Origin: Siphonodentalium dalli
Lineage: Eukaryota > Mollusca > Scaphopoda > Gadilida > Siphonodentaliidae
Length of the DNA stretch: 64,000 nucleotides
Assembly: GCA_032622095.1 (NCBI GenBank)
Contig: CP136064.1
Coordinates: 185,300,209 to 185,364,208, forward strand
Direction: 5' to 3'
Position 1 is the first letter of the stretch; each line of letters starts with the position of its first letter. The position numbers and the translations under genes are program-made. Positions 23,067-35,700 of the stretch are shown one piece after another. A model generated the notes under the pieces. It was given only the letters and a program-made list of their open reading frames with translations, made no database searches and had not been told where the DNA came from.

Positions 23067-24074
23067 TATCTATATACTTATGTATCTCATTTTATATCCA
23101 TACATTTAATATGTAATATCACTATATGATGATCAGAATAAACTTTATTGTGTAACGAGACTATACGATAGTCTCAGAATGTCAGTATGAATCTGGGTGT
23201 ATGTTCACAAATACTGAGCAATTGATAGCTTTATGTTGAGGTCTGAATAACCTGTGTTGCTATATAGCCATTTACACATTGAAGTCAAATCACCTGGTGA
23301 CCATCGATGTCCAGTCATAATAATTCCAATTTAAGAATCCAGAATATTCTGGATAAGAATGAAAATTTGTGAATGAAATAACCAGTTCCATACTGATACA
23401 CCAAAACGTCAACGAACCACCCATCAACAATGTCGATTCGACATGGGTTGTTTACAAGGAAAGTCGGGCAGTATTTATATCTCAAAATTAGCTATGGATG
23501 ATGGAATGACTGATTATATCGTTGGGGAAAATTTATTCAATATATTCTAAAGCACGCTGTTTCTTGGTGATTATCCGAAGAATCTTTGTTGGTTTATTTG
23601 TAGGATGGAAACATTAGTGAACCACGTGTATCGGATAGTCGGATTCTATATACGCTTTAACACGAACGTCCTTGGAACGTTCGAATGCTACCAATGGTGT
23701 TATTTCTCGTCGAAAACATGTAGGAAGGAAAAGAAAACATATGACCATATATATATATTTGTATTGATATATCGTATACTTGGGAAGTGTCCATGTTATA
23801 TCATGTTATTCAAAATTTTGCTGGTTCCTATAAATTGACAGTTTTTTTAAGCACCTTTGTGATTGGTAGTCACTATATACATCATTTAATAAATAGATAT
23901 AGCTCAATTAAGTTTTGTGTTTATCCCCCCAGTCAATTTGACGACACCCAAAATGCGTCTGATATAATACCATGGAAAATAATTTAGTAATTACGTCTAT
24001 TTTGGTAACAGTAGCCTTAACGCTAGTGTTTGGTCTTTATTTTTAATGGCAAACATCATTGTTTCGATCACCCC
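23067..24074. other. no recognised feature
   Basis: AT-rich sequence; only short frames with no recognisable product. Confidence 0.4.
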
Positions 24075-24155
24075 GCCTATAGGGTTGGAACTTTCCAATT
24101 CCAACTGGTGCCTCAAACTTTCAAACTGTTGGAAATTTCCCACCTGACAAACCCC
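24075..24155. repeat. Dispersed TTGGAAATTTCC repeat
   Basis: Matches the 3595-3720 repeat (GGTTGGAACTTTCC, GCCTCAAACTTTC, TGTTGGAAATTTCC). Confidence 0.4.
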
Positions 24156-24204
24156 CCCCCCCCTCCCCCGACGATGATAGTGCCGGCGATAACAATGACG
24201 ACGA

Positions 24205-24205
24205 C

Positions 24206-24297
<92 letters not shown>

Positions 24298-24319
24298 GGT
24301 GATGATGATGATGATGATA
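24205..24319. repeat. (GAT)n/(GGT)n microsatellite
   Basis: A long GAT run with a short GGT interruption and a further GAT block. It creates the poly-His and poly-Ser frames on the minus strand, which are not genes. Confidence 0.96.
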
Positions 24320-25375
24320 AACAGGACACGTTTGGCTTGTATACCCCAAAAAGAGTGGCCCGATACAAGTTAGATTCGCAAGTGTTACTATACTCGTGCC
24401 TGTATATTCGAATACCCCAAACAGCCTAGATAATTCTTGTCTTCATAGTTTTCATGGCCGCTATACAGAGCGTCTCTGTAGAGCCGAACGCGAAGTACTT
24501 ATATATGTCATATATGTCACTGAATTTCACGCTCTATTATACAGGATATATATGATACCTGAGACTCTTAACATAACAATTATGGCAAATATTTGTTTTC
24601 ATTTCTTTTTTTCAACTCCATGGGGATAAATGTCATTATGTTGCGGCAACTGTGGCCATTTTCACCACCATCTCTGTTTTATCCCGATTTATCAATTTCC
24701 AATAGGCTGACACCGAGGCAGCTGTGGATTCTTGAGAATGGGCCATAGACCACTCGAATCCGCCGAGAAAATATAACGTTTAAACCCTCCTTCCAAACTG
24801 TGCATATATATATGCATTGTGTAGGTGCAATAATAGACTAATTGCAAATGCGTGAACTTATTTTGAATTGACTTTTGTGTCTAAATTGCATGAATAAATT
24901 TGTTTATATTTTATTCATCCTTCAATTCTATAGCGTGTGATTTCATACAGTCATACAAACTTCTTTTATAGTGTATATTCATTCAATAACTGTCTTATTC
25001 ATAATAGCGTATTCAGTGATGAATTGGGCGTTCTTTTTCATCCGAAATAGCCTATGTGTAATGCTTTATATGTATCAAATGAGTGACCCACAGGCATACA
25101 AGGTAGATAATACTCACATTGAAATGAATTGACTTTTGTGAGCCCGTCCTAATAATGATGAGAATAAATTGTTTAGACATATATGGATATCATATATATA
25201 TTCCAGTATATATATATATCGTTCTCTGGTTCATAAGTTCAATGTGACTAACTCGCTTGTATAATGGAAAATAAAGAGCCGTTTCATCCCTGGATGGCGC
25301 GTGACGGCCTACTCCGCTATACACCTTACCGACTGAACCAACAAGGGTCGCCAGCACTGCTGCAGAAAGCAACAG

Positions 25376-25612
25376 ATGGTCGCAGTTAACCAACCAGTCA
25401 TTAACAGATGTCGCATATATCGATTTCAAATTAAAATCGATGCAAGCACAGGACTTCCGGAAGTCATCGAATTTAAAAGGGTGGGCTTGCTGGTGAGCTA
25501 CAACGAGAAGCCTATCCCAGAGCCGGCCCTGTCGATAAGTCAACAAGTTTTAAACAGAGATAATAATCTTGACAATAGCGATAAAGATAAAGTGGTCGAG
25601 TGCAAGCCTTGA
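25376..25612 (+). CDS. Open frame of unknown function, disrupted by a MITE
   Basis: From ATG at 25376 the frame encodes 76 codons before the MITE at 25603, whose first bases supply the stop TGA at 25610-25612. The composition is protein-like (LPEVIEFKRVGLLVSYNEKP, then a charged stretch rich in N, D and K). I recognise no domain. After the MITE and one copy of its target duplication, the same reading phase continues at 25871 for another 24 codons to TAA at 25941-25943. The empty site would thus have held a frame of 99 codons. Upstream the frame is open back to about 25335. No splice sites, promoter or homologue can be asserted. It could be a broken small gene, an exon, or chance. Confidence 0.2.
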   Translation: MVAVNQPVINRCRIYRFQIKIDASTGLPEVIEFKRVGLLVSYNEKPIPEPALSISQQVLNRDNNLDNSDKDKVVECKP

Positions 25613-25862
25613 AATAGGGTGTCTGTCATTTGCAGAATGAGGTCCCCAGAGGGTGAATTTAGTGATGCTACCCGCATAGCGGGCTAGCATCACCAAATTC
25701 ACCCTCTTGGACCTCATTCTGCTTACACCTCATCAGAATGAGGTTCCCAGTCTCCCAGAGAGTGAATTTGGTGATGCTAGCCCGCTATGCGGGGTAGCAT
25801 CACTAAATTCACCCTCTGGGGACCTCATTCTGCAAATGACAGACACCCTATTTCAAGGCTTG
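25603..25862. mobile_element. hAT-like MITE, palindromic family, copy 2
   Basis: Ends CAAGCCTTGAAATAGGGTGT and its exact inverse. Flanks GTCGAGTG (25595-25602) and GTCGATTG (25863-25870) form an 8-bp target duplication with one mismatch, as expected of the hAT superfamily. Internally it is a tandem of two palindromes: GAATGAGGTCCCCAGAGG to CTCTTGGACCTCATTC, then CAGAATGAGGTTCCCAG to CTCTGGGGACCTCATTCTG. Each has a GCATAGCGGGCTAGCAT-type apex. It interrupts the open frame at 25376. Confidence 0.8.
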
Positions 25863-25943
25863 GTCGATTGCATGTTTAAATCATTACGAGTTGTGAAATT
25901 CGCTCTGTTCGTGACCATGAAATGTTTGCCTTTCGTGTTGTAA

Positions 25944-26744
25944 TATCGAATTTACTCATCTCTGACATACTTTCTTGTTCCCGGATGTAAATGAAGTAGT
26001 CGAGCGCAGCTGCGTGGGAACATTTGACCCTTATATAAATACTGATTGACTATGGGGGTTCAGATAATAAGTTCAACAAACGGCGAAATTATTAGCTGAA
26101 CATTTCCACCAATGAATGAGAATACTTATGCACTTGTATTATCTGTCGTCTGCTTATATTTCCCGAACATCGCTCCGGATGAATAATAGACCATTCCAAT
26201 TTATACTCTTACAACAGTTATGTGAGAATCCAGTAAACCGCATTTAATCGTTGGTATAATATCTGACAGAAATTGCGGAATGTGTCATACATGTATTTCC
26301 CATAAATTGCATAATATGTGCCTATATATACACTATTATTCCGTTACGATAATCGGGTCAATACCGTTCTGTCAAAACCCAGTAACCACCACGCGTGCGA
26401 TATTAATATATATACTGTATCCCAACAGAGCCACACTTTGCCCTGTCAAGCGCGCAAAATATATGACAAAGTTTGTGTAATTTCGTTCATTATAGGTTTT
26501 GGAAAGTCCCACTAGAACCAAAGAACTATTTCACGCAATGTATATAATGCTTTACTTATCATGTTACGATATCAACACAATCTAAACACACATGGACGAC
26601 AACATAGCACATTGGCAAACATCAGTCAAATCAAACAATATATGAGTTTAAATTTTCTGCCATTTTGCTGAGAAGCATACAAAAATAATGAAGATGAAGT
26701 TAAGAACTATTGCTCTAAATATCCGTTTTGTCAAGTTATTTTGT
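25944..26744. other. no recognised feature
   Basis: AT-rich spacer with short overlapping frames near 26280-26515 that show no recognisable protein. Confidence 0.4.
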
Positions 26745-26885
26745 GAATTTGTGTTTACTAACACAACATACGAGCTTGACAATACCATGCTATTTATGCG
26801 ATATTTATGATTTGTATCAGAACACAATCTGTCTATATTTTAATATTCTTTATGTTTATGGCGGTTTTAACGGATTGGGTGTGAC
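26745..26885 (+). repeat. Dispersed repeat D, copy 3
   Basis: Shares ATGCTATTTATGCGATATTT, ATGATTTGTATCAGAACA, TGTCTATATTTTAAT and TTTATGGCGGTTTTAACGG with copy 1 in the same orientation. Confidence 0.6.
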
Positions 26886-29092
26886 TGTTTTAACAATAAT
26901 TAATAGCCATTGCGAAAGCCATCCCTATTATTAAGCCATTAAATTTGGGCACGCATAATAAATCCTTGATAAAAACCCGGATGTCATTCAGCCAAGGAAA
27001 GCCACAACACATACATGTATAGCTTACAGGTAAGAGTAACGTCTGTGTAGCCCATATGTATCATTACAATGAAAAGAATTGCGTTGTTGTACAGAAGTTA
27101 TGTATATCCGCTTTACGACGTTTACAAGCGCCAGCTAAATTTCCAAACCGTATGATCAAACTTGCATGGATACTCATTACTCAAACCGGACTGCATGGAA
27201 AGACGACTAGCAATATAGTATAGTGCATTTTAACTGACGTGCCCTCAAAATCAATCTTGCGCTTAATATCCCGGAAGGTCAATGGCCATTGGGTAGCTTT
27301 TTGTCTGGTCAGATTGTGTGTAATAGATTCCCTCCCGGTATTGGTTCCCGTGTCGGATTACAAAACAAGTCATTTACAGTGTTAATGAATGATATTTATC
27401 CAATTTATGCTATTAAACTATTAACCGGTGACCTTTTCTGTACACTCTTGCCTTTTATATTTCTCAGCGCGTGTGGACAGCGTATATAGCGTATTCGTGT
27501 AGTAAATACTGCCAACTGGCGTCTCTAGCTTATAAAGCATTTTCCCATGATAGACCAAACATGCAAAACATGTCATGTTTATATGGCTGCGTTTTCTCCT
27601 AATCAATGTGTCCAACCAGAATATGTCATTTGGTGAATAACCCGGGTGTCATCACGTATAACCAATTCGCTATTCATGGAAACCGTGTGCACAACAACTG
27701 AGGTTTGTTTCATACATCAACTTTGACAGGATGCATTAAATGTCATGCGTATTGTTGGCGGAATGTTTGCATGTCCTATGTCACATGTAGGTTTCTGGGC
27801 CAAACATGCAACTTTTTAATTTTTAAAATGTTATTTATATTCACTGAAACACTTGAATGCCTTGCTTGTCAATAGTCTATTCGCGAAGCATTCTACTGGC
27901 AACGCATACAAATTTGGCTGCTCGCAATTTCGATTTAAAGTTTCCATCTCATGACGAACACGTATACGGCTGTAGATGATAAATATATTCATTATTCACA
28001 TCATGTTTATTGTTTCCAGATATATTAGCCATCTATTGTGTTAATTGAGCGGTTGTTAAGGGTCAGATGTACGTTTGGCCAAAATTTCTTGGTAATTCTA
28101 AATGGATTTTCTCAAAATCTGTCAGGAATTTATTTGTGAAATATGGTACAAGCGATTATTGTGATACAATATATAAGAACAGTCGAACAATCGGTTATTA
28201 TAAACTCATTTACTTCACTTTTATGGCATGGAAAATATTTAAAATTTCACCGTTTTCAGGTACCAAGAACTTCTGTAAATTAGAATTGTTTCAAAAGAGC
28301 AGTCCATATATCTATGATACATATCTGAAGATCATGAGAGGAGACTTAATTTATCTTGATTCATGAAATTTTATGATTATTTTCACTTAGAAAGACAACT
28401 ACCCACAAATAATGTTCTATATTTGAGAATTTTCATGTCATGCATGTTGTTCAATGAAAAATTGGGCTGAGATAGCTTCATAACCAAGTTAAAGCTGACC
28501 GCCATATCCCTTAACACTGTGGCCTAATTTCCAGTTGATTGTACACTGCTTGAGTGGACCACACAACATATCAACATTTGTTTTCATTGGGCTGGAATAT
28601 TTGTGACTGCTTTATTCTTCATTATAATATATGGGGGTATGACACTATATTATGCAATTAAAAATCTAATTCCACATAATGATACAAATGAAGCCTCCTC
28701 TCAGCATGTAAACAAGACAATAAGCTGTTTGGTGATTGGAGTGTTGTGTGAAATTATTAGTTATTCTAGCAGTTCTTGGTACCGAAAGGGACAACAAAGA
28801 AAATAATATTTTCAACCTCTCAAATGTATTAAAATCCTTTGTTTTGGTCACCTCAGAATAATTGCTCAGAATCTGCAAACGATGAAGATGATATGTGAAA
28901 TTCAAGATTTTTTGTCAGATAGATCCAGAGAAATTCTTTGTTGAAAATCTCTTGCCATATTTGGCTGTATTTATGCAAAACGTGAATATCCATCTTAATG
29001 TGTGGTCATGATATCAATGAATTGAACACGGGAAACATAAAGTCAGCAATCTATATCAGACGAGAGCAGCTCATATATATATATGAGGACAA
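26886..29092. other. AT-rich spacer; one 99-codon frame of unknown meaning
   Basis: A frame with a true ATG spans 28067-28366 (99 codons, rich in aromatic and lysine residues). It matches nothing I know and is AT-rich like its surroundings. I leave it unannotated as a gene. No mobile element was recognised in the rest. Confidence 0.4.
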
Positions 29093-29096
29093 TTAA

Positions 29097-29506
29097 GGGG
29101 GAGGTTAAGTGGCCAATTTTGAATGGGGGTTTCCATGCAAATCTGCTGAGCAAAAGCTACAGAGTTGCACATTCTTCTGAGTGTGACATGACGTGGTATT
29201 GGAAAAACATATATTTATCTGCCGGGTCCGCTTGGAACGTGTTCCATTATATAATGGTGGTGTATTTATTTTAGAATTTTATATTGATTTTTCAAATATA
29301 GGTCATGTGACGTAATGCCAGAAAAAATTTCTCAAAAATATATTTATTGCAAACATTTATAATATACCTAGCGCACCTGCCAGTTAATTGTTATGGTAAT
29401 TCACTGATATGTCTGCTTTGGTTTCGGAAAACTGCTTCATACATAACTTTTGCTCCTGAGATTTGCATGGAAATCCACATTCAAAATTGGTCACTTGACC
29501 TCCCCC
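29097..29506. mobile_element. TTAA-flanked MITE with ~65-bp inverted termini
   Basis: TTAA at 29093-29096 and 29507-29510 bracket termini GGGGGAGGTTAAGTGGCC... and its inverse GGTCACTTGACCTCCCCC. The arms extend through CCAATTTTGAATG, TTTCCATGCAAATCT and GAGCAAAAG. The TTAA duplication suggests a piggyBac-type origin, but the end sequence is unrelated to the 17-kb MITE. The interior is AT-rich and non-coding. Confidence 0.75.
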
Positions 29507-29510
29507 TTAA

Positions 29511-30075
29511 GTCAGCATTTGCGCCCCGGTATATCTATAATATCTAATAATACGTTTCCTCCGTACATTTATTATGCAAACAACCTCGAGTTCTTGCCAT
29601 ACATTACCCTTGCCCCAGATAACTCTAACCATGCATTTGTTTTTATTTCCATGCAACGATTTTTAGCATCTCATTACATGCAACTTTCGATATTGATATG
29701 GGGCAGATCATTAAAAGGCTATCGATAGCTAATTCAGAAAGCGTATACAGACGCCAAATCCCGAGCTATATAATTGAAAGCGACTTACTTTAATCAACAA
29801 GGTATCCAAAGTCATACGGTTACTTATGGCAGTCACTCAATCGAGTCAAGTATGAAAGTACTTCGGTTTAATGAAGTGTATGTACTTGAGCTTAGTTATC
29901 AAAGACCACCATCATGAAGACGTGAACTCTAATAACAGAGAGCACCCTCTATCGTTAGAATACCGATCACGCACTGCTTCAGTCGCACATATATACACCC
30001 CCACCCCAGAAATCTTATTTTTGTTTGCTGCATGGGGCTCGAGAAGAATGTCAAACAAACTATAAAGGTTCATAT
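29511..30075. other. no recognised feature
   Basis: Spacer between two TTAA-type elements. Confidence 0.4.
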
Positions 30076-30142
30076 TAACCCTTCATTGACTGCAGCTTCT
30101 TGAATTTTTTCGAAAACCCTGTGTCAATGCATTCTCTTATAT
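30076..30142 (+). mobile_element. Fragment of a CCCTTCATTGAC element related to the double-hairpin MITE
   Basis: TTAACCCTTCATTGACTGC, then GAAAACCCTGTGTCAATGCA and TTCTCTTATATATAG. Entry and hairpin start resemble 9770-9800 and the 17-kb MITE. The hairpin is cut off at about 30142 by the palindrome that follows. A possible continuation is the decayed TATATAAGATAATACG region near 30690-30732. Confidence 0.45.
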
Positions 30143-30283
30143 ATAGATAGAACCGCATGAGTGTCTGAATTTTGACGAAATTATCGTACTCGATTTGTTG
30201 GCAGTCCCGCACTCGAGGTATCGCTCCGCCAACAAATCGAGTGCGATAATTTCGTCAAAATTCAGACACTCATGCGGATCTAT
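30143..30283. repeat. Large palindrome (foldback), ~58-bp arms, 25-bp loop
   Basis: ACCGCATGAGTGTCTGAATT / AATTCAGACACTCATGCGG, TTGACGAAATTATCG / CGATAATTTCGTCAA, and CTCGATTTGTTGGC / GCCAACAAATCGAG pair with very few mismatches. The loop 30203-30227 is GC-rich. It interrupts a MITE-like hairpin, so it is probably an insertion. Confidence 0.8.
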
Positions 30284-30950
30284 TTTTATTACATGTCTAC
30301 GTATCATAGTAAGTTGACTCACAGTCGTCAATCTCCGGTACAGAAATTGTGAATTTAATTGAGTTTTAACGGCATTTTAGGGTTAACGCAACAATCAGAC
30401 AGGGAGCCCTTCTATCCGCGAGTGAACTTGACCCGCGCAATGGTGTTAATTGGGTTTTCCAAAAATATAACCCAATCAGCGCGCTGCGATTTCGGCAAGT
30501 GGGTTGTCGCCCTTGCGTTGAAAAGTTGAAAAAGTAAAAATAGTAACGGCGAAAGCCAGTCTAACAACACTGAATGAAATAGTTCCGTCGACAGATTGCA
30601 CTAGTGCGATTCTGAGAATTATCACACGCCTGGAACGTCGTGCGATCATGCGAATTACGTTGATAGATATGTAATAAATACGAGTCTCATGCACATAGGG
30701 AGCCTTGCTTATATAAGATAATACGTTTGGCCTAACAATATTTACATTGACTCTCAGTGGGAGCTTTCCGATGAATGGCAACAAGCCATATTTCCGACTA
30801 AATACTGAAAAATTACCCATAATTCTGCTGTGGTTAAGGAGTCGATTATTTTAGGGCATTACTGTAGGTTAATCATATTTCCATCATATGTTTTGGACGA
30901 TGATATGTTGGCCTCATTGTAATTACATTCGCCAGAAATAATGCTCGGTA
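30284..30950. other. spacer with decayed MITE remnant
   Basis: Apart from the TATATAAGATAATACG remnant near 30700-30732, I see no defined feature. A 114-codon minus-strand frame (30476-30820) overlaps that remnant and is not accepted. Confidence 0.35.
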
Positions 30951-30954
30951 TTAA

Positions 30955-31355
30955 CCCTTTACCCAACAAACCGGCCAAAACCGGCCAAATAAAGCTTCAA
31001 CAGCCTAAAATATCTTCGGTCTGTCTCAATAGAACCATACAAATATGGATATCATTGGAACCGGCTCATTGACCACATTGTGATGGTTACAGTTATGCCC
31101 TGTGCCAATGCATTCTCTTATATATGCGAGTCGACCATAGGTCGCCTCGCATATATAGGAGAATGCATTGGCCTAAACAAAATCTTTTTTTAACACTTTT
31201 TACCATTTTTCTTACATTCTTTAACAATTTTATAATTTGTAATGTGTTAAGCCAATGCATTCTCTTATATATGCGAGGCGACCTATGGTCGACTCGCATA
31301 TATAAGAGAATGCATTGGAATGCATTGGCACAGGGCCGTTCTGTTGGGTAAAGGG
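30955..31355 (-). mobile_element. piggyBac-like MITE with two large internal hairpins, copy 2
   Basis: TTAA at 30951-30954 and 31356-31359. Termini CCCTTTACCCAACA and inverse. It is the reverse complement of 17048-17447 over its whole length, including the AAGCTTCAACAGCCTAAAAT and CCGAAGATATT/AATATCTTCGG blocks. Both hairpins are intact. One extra short AATGCATTGG repeat is present near 31313-31328. Confidence 0.82.
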
Positions 31356-31359
31356 TTAA

Positions 31360-32581
31360 AGGTTCTTAAACATTTGTACTCTTGCTGCTACTTCGGGCCA
31401 TGATACTTTGTGTATGCATTTATACTACAGATACGTATAAGTTTTTACTGTTTCTGCACGCATATCTCAATGGCAAACTTTCAATTAGCTATAACACGAG
31501 TCAAACATCGAACGTAATGATCGAAAACGAGGTGAGAGCGCCCCATGAAACAATCTCCCTCAAGATAAGCCTTGTTAATCCGCGAAGATGTCAGATAATC
31601 TCCAGTAGATTGTTTAAAGAGGCACTCGGTTTCGAATTTTTGTGGAATAATGAACGTGGCGGAATTTATTTTCTTGACTGCACAGGACTGCATGGCATTT
31701 GAAGTTTATGTTGCCCTGTCCAATTTGACACCACAATCACAATATGTACGTTTTCATTTCAAGAAAACAATTGAGTGGACACATGAGCCCGAATTAGTAT
31801 ATGCACCATGTAAGTTGTTCTGTCACTTTTCAAGTGTTTAATGCAGACGAGTATTCAATCTTTACCGCTGGTTAGTAATGAAGTTGCGTTGAACATGCAT
31901 GCGTTGAACATGCGTGCGTTGAAAACGGACGTCCTTTATCTGTTCGGTTAAATGAGCAGGCATGGGATTTATGTTTTTAGGTTACTTTAAATCAGAAAAA
32001 TTGACATTTGGGGAAACTTTTTACGCAAAATAATCATGTCTGTCTGGCAGGGAATTCGTCTTTGAATCTTGTGTTTTCGTTACTAGTGTCAGAACCGCAT
32101 AAACAAAACTGTCATATTTTAGACCACACCAATAAATTCAAACTTCACTACAAAGGGTTAATTCCTATGTCAATGACTATTTTACATATCGGAAATCATA
32201 GGGAAGAGGTGTGATGATTTTTTTTATGCAAAAAGCACACAAGGCTATTGACCAATCAGGACCCAGTGTCTATTTTATTCTCTCCTATATAGTATATATC
32301 CGCTAGATGTCACTCCGAACCCCATTTACACCAGTGTAACCTAAAATCCATCTGGGCAACTTGCAGCCTGATGATCTGATGGCGCTAGTCTTAGGAAGCG
32401 TAAACATGAATATATTTGTAGTGGGACAATTATCGTATTGTTGTGTAGATTCTATTTTTCATTCGACGGCTATGTTTCTGCTTTGTGGCAATGAACAAAT
32501 ACAACGAAAACAATACATGTGATGCCATTCATCACACCCATGCGTCCATGATTGTTATATAGCGTCCAGTTCATAGCATTC

Positions 32582-32587
<6 letters not shown>
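31360..32587. other. spacer with direct repeat and possible exon signals
   Basis: Holds a 13-14-bp tandem (GCGTTGAACATGC) near 31886-31920 and the left copy of a 48-bp direct repeat (31917-31964, partner 32778-32825). An ATG frame at 31650-31841 meets a consensus donor GTAAGT at 31811, but nothing in it is recognisable. Confidence 0.4.
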
Positions 32588-32619
<32 letters not shown>

Positions 32620-32712
32620 CCCCTCCATCTCGCTCTATCCACCCTCCATCCCCTATCTCTCTCTCTCCCTTTCTCTCGCTCTATCTCTCTCTCTCTCTCT
32701 CTATCTCTCTCT
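32588..32712. repeat. (CT)n microsatellite
   Basis: Interrupted CT-rich tract. It generates a Leu/Ser frame of no significance. Confidence 0.95.
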
Positions 32713-35700
32713 CGGGCTCTCCCATCGCGGAAGTTGAACAATAAACAGTAGTAATACGGTTACTGGACTCTATTCATACGTTGAAAACGGACTTCCTTTA
32801 TCTTTTCTGTGAAATGGGCAGGCATACATGCAGTCATTCTAACTGATAATATAATGATCGTTCATATATGGGTGGCATGTGTACCCGCACGCATGACTTC
32901 AGAATAACGCACGACGTAAATTCATTCATAAAACACTCCGAATCCATTCATCTCGCGCAATTATGTGATTATGAATTTGATGTCGCATTCCACCAACAGT
33001 ACTAAATATGCGAGGTGTATTCGCAATTAGCTTACTACTAGATAAACTTGTTGGAAAATCTAGGCCAATCGCCACGCAAAATATATTTTGCATTGTGGGA
33101 TTGTCATGATTCATTTCGTCTTGACTATCTCGAGGTTTGGGAATTTCCGACACGTCTTTACAAAAGCTCAAGGTCGTGTTTCGGGATGTCAAGATTCGTC
33201 CAATCTACAACCGAATTTTTTTATAATTCCCCGAACTTTGTCTATCGTTTCAGGGTCACTGCTCAACAGGGGCTTCTGTCTCAAGCAAACTCCCTGCCGT
33301 CCAGTTAAAAGACATTCACCATAAAATAGTATTTCCCTCTAAATTGATACTCCTCGATACGTTATTCATTCGATTGTGTGTTTGTAGAGTATAGTGATCA
33401 TTCGATTGTGTGTTTGTAGAGTAGTGATGCACTGTATGAACCGGGAATATATAACTAACACTGCGAATTTACGCTTTTCATTCAATTCTGAAGACTGCAG
33501 TCAAGTTTTAATCAACTACAATGTCTCACGTCTCTATATATATGACTTTGTGGTCGTGTATTGAAATTATTTGATTCGTTAAGTGGTGTCCAATAAAATA
33601 GAACGAGATATGCAAAAACCTAATGGATATTGCACATGTATACTAAATCAGTTTCATTAACTCTTAATCAGGTGCTTTGTTGATTATCAGATCCCCCCCC
33701 CCGGTCTATCGGGGCAATGAAACGATATCGTTGCACTGACAAAGGGGGAGACTTTCATTTTATGCCCAATATATATAGCATGTCACAAAACTACTTTATT
33801 GTACTGGATATAACAATTGAGATTGCTGAATATGAGCGTGTGGCAGGAACGTGGCAACAGGGGTTGGGGTAAACGATTTAATTGGAAATTTAACAATAAG
33901 ATTTTCCAACCAGTAATTAGTGAGGAATTTTTAATTTTTTTTAACCAACCAAAGCTTGAGGTACAGGTTGGAGATTTCCAACCCAGTGGGGGGTCAATGG
34001 AATTCTGCGAACTTGCATACGAGTAGATTCAAGGGGATGCAGTTCAAGGTTGACACCATCCAATGGACACCATCGAACCGCGTCCGTGGTGTATTGCTTC
34101 AAAGTGGACGTGGCATTTCTGCTTAACATCTGACCATACACCGAACATTTTCTAGATATGCCTGTATATGCCTCTATTGTCGAGTGAAGTACGCGTAACA
34201 CCGTCATGTAAATGCCAACGATTTTCAAATGGCTGTAACAATACTTATGATCAGCTATCCCCAACAAAATATGCCATCCCGCATATCCTACAATACATAT
34301 TGGTCATTCGTGCGTTGGATTCTAAAGACCACATGCACACCACCATACCATTAAACTTACATGCAACATTCATTTACATCAGCTTGTGGTGTGATAGTTG
34401 GTTGTCATCTATCTCAGACAGAGAGAGAGAGAGAGGGGGAGGGAGAGAGAGATAGGGGGACTTGCATATGGTTCATATTATATATCGAGCATTTCTCTCC
34501 CTGGATTGTGATGTTGTACCACATGTCATTTATGTTCAAAGAATGCCACCAATGACCGACAACAGAAACAGAACCTTGTACTATTTTTTATACCAAGATA
34601 CATCAACCCTGAGAGCCAAGCGCACGCAGAATGTGCAAATATATGACCCTGGAGTAATGCGCTTTATGGTCTGTTTGATGCGGTGACAAAATAATTTGTG
34701 TATTAGCGTTTGGAACTATAATGAAAAACCAAAACTTCACAAACAATTTCAACGTATTCACACAAAAACTATCAAACGTCCTGTTTCGAAGCCTATTGCC
34801 CATTTTTTGCCAAAGTTTCACATGGATAAATGTTCACAAATATAGGGTATGACGGTGGATACTCATAGTGCGGTTGTCGCACCAGGGGACCTGCAGCTGT
34901 GATTTAATATGTATGCCGCTTCGTGAGTTTTGTGTAAGTATAGTCTATAGAACAGTGTGGCAAAATAAATTGAGGCATTGATGTCTTATCTTTCAAAATA
35001 TGGCTATTGCTAATTGTTTTCTTATCAACTACATGTATTGTCACCACACCCAATATACCCTAAGTACTATGGACCTTGTGGATGTATGGTTTTGATTTTG
35101 TAATTGGGAATGAAGCTGACTATATTGGTTTTACAAAAGCATCTCACTCTGAAACAATGTGCTCTATGTAAGTATTTTTCTTATGGAGAAGTCCCTTAGA
35201 GCGAATGAAATATGCATGACTATATCGCCTTCCAGGTGTTATGGGAAAATATGTTAGTATTTGGTACAAAACCTGCGATTTATTACACCTGCGGCATGGG
35301 TTGATGTATACATAAGTGAAGGTATGTATAACAAACAGTTTCCAGACGATATTTATTATATAATGAATAACGCATGACCTACCCAACATGAAAAATTGTA
35401 GATTAACCAGTTGGGGTGTAAAATTATACGCACCAGATATGTTGAATTAACTTACCCTGTATGAAACTTTAAACTGAATCCATCATGATGGAAATTAATT
35501 AACAAATGTTTACGCTTACAACTTAATTCCACTTTCTGTTGAATCTAATCTTCCAAAAACATTTTATAATCGGTGTATATAATCCACGCGGTTGCATGGG
35601 GCGTGCTTAATTCCTAATTGACAGACAGACCTGTCATTTCAATAAGAGAAACAATCCCTAAAACATGACGTCAGGATAGTGATCAAGTGCACGGCGCTGA

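Noticed and set aside
23997-24368. Poly-Ser and poly-His minus-strand frames
   Set aside because: Both are translations of the GAT/GGT microsatellite.
30476-30820. 114-codon minus-strand frame
   Set aside because: It overlaps a decayed MITE remnant and has no recognisable domain.
32552-32737. Leu/Ser repeat frame
   Set aside because: Translation of the CT microsatellite.
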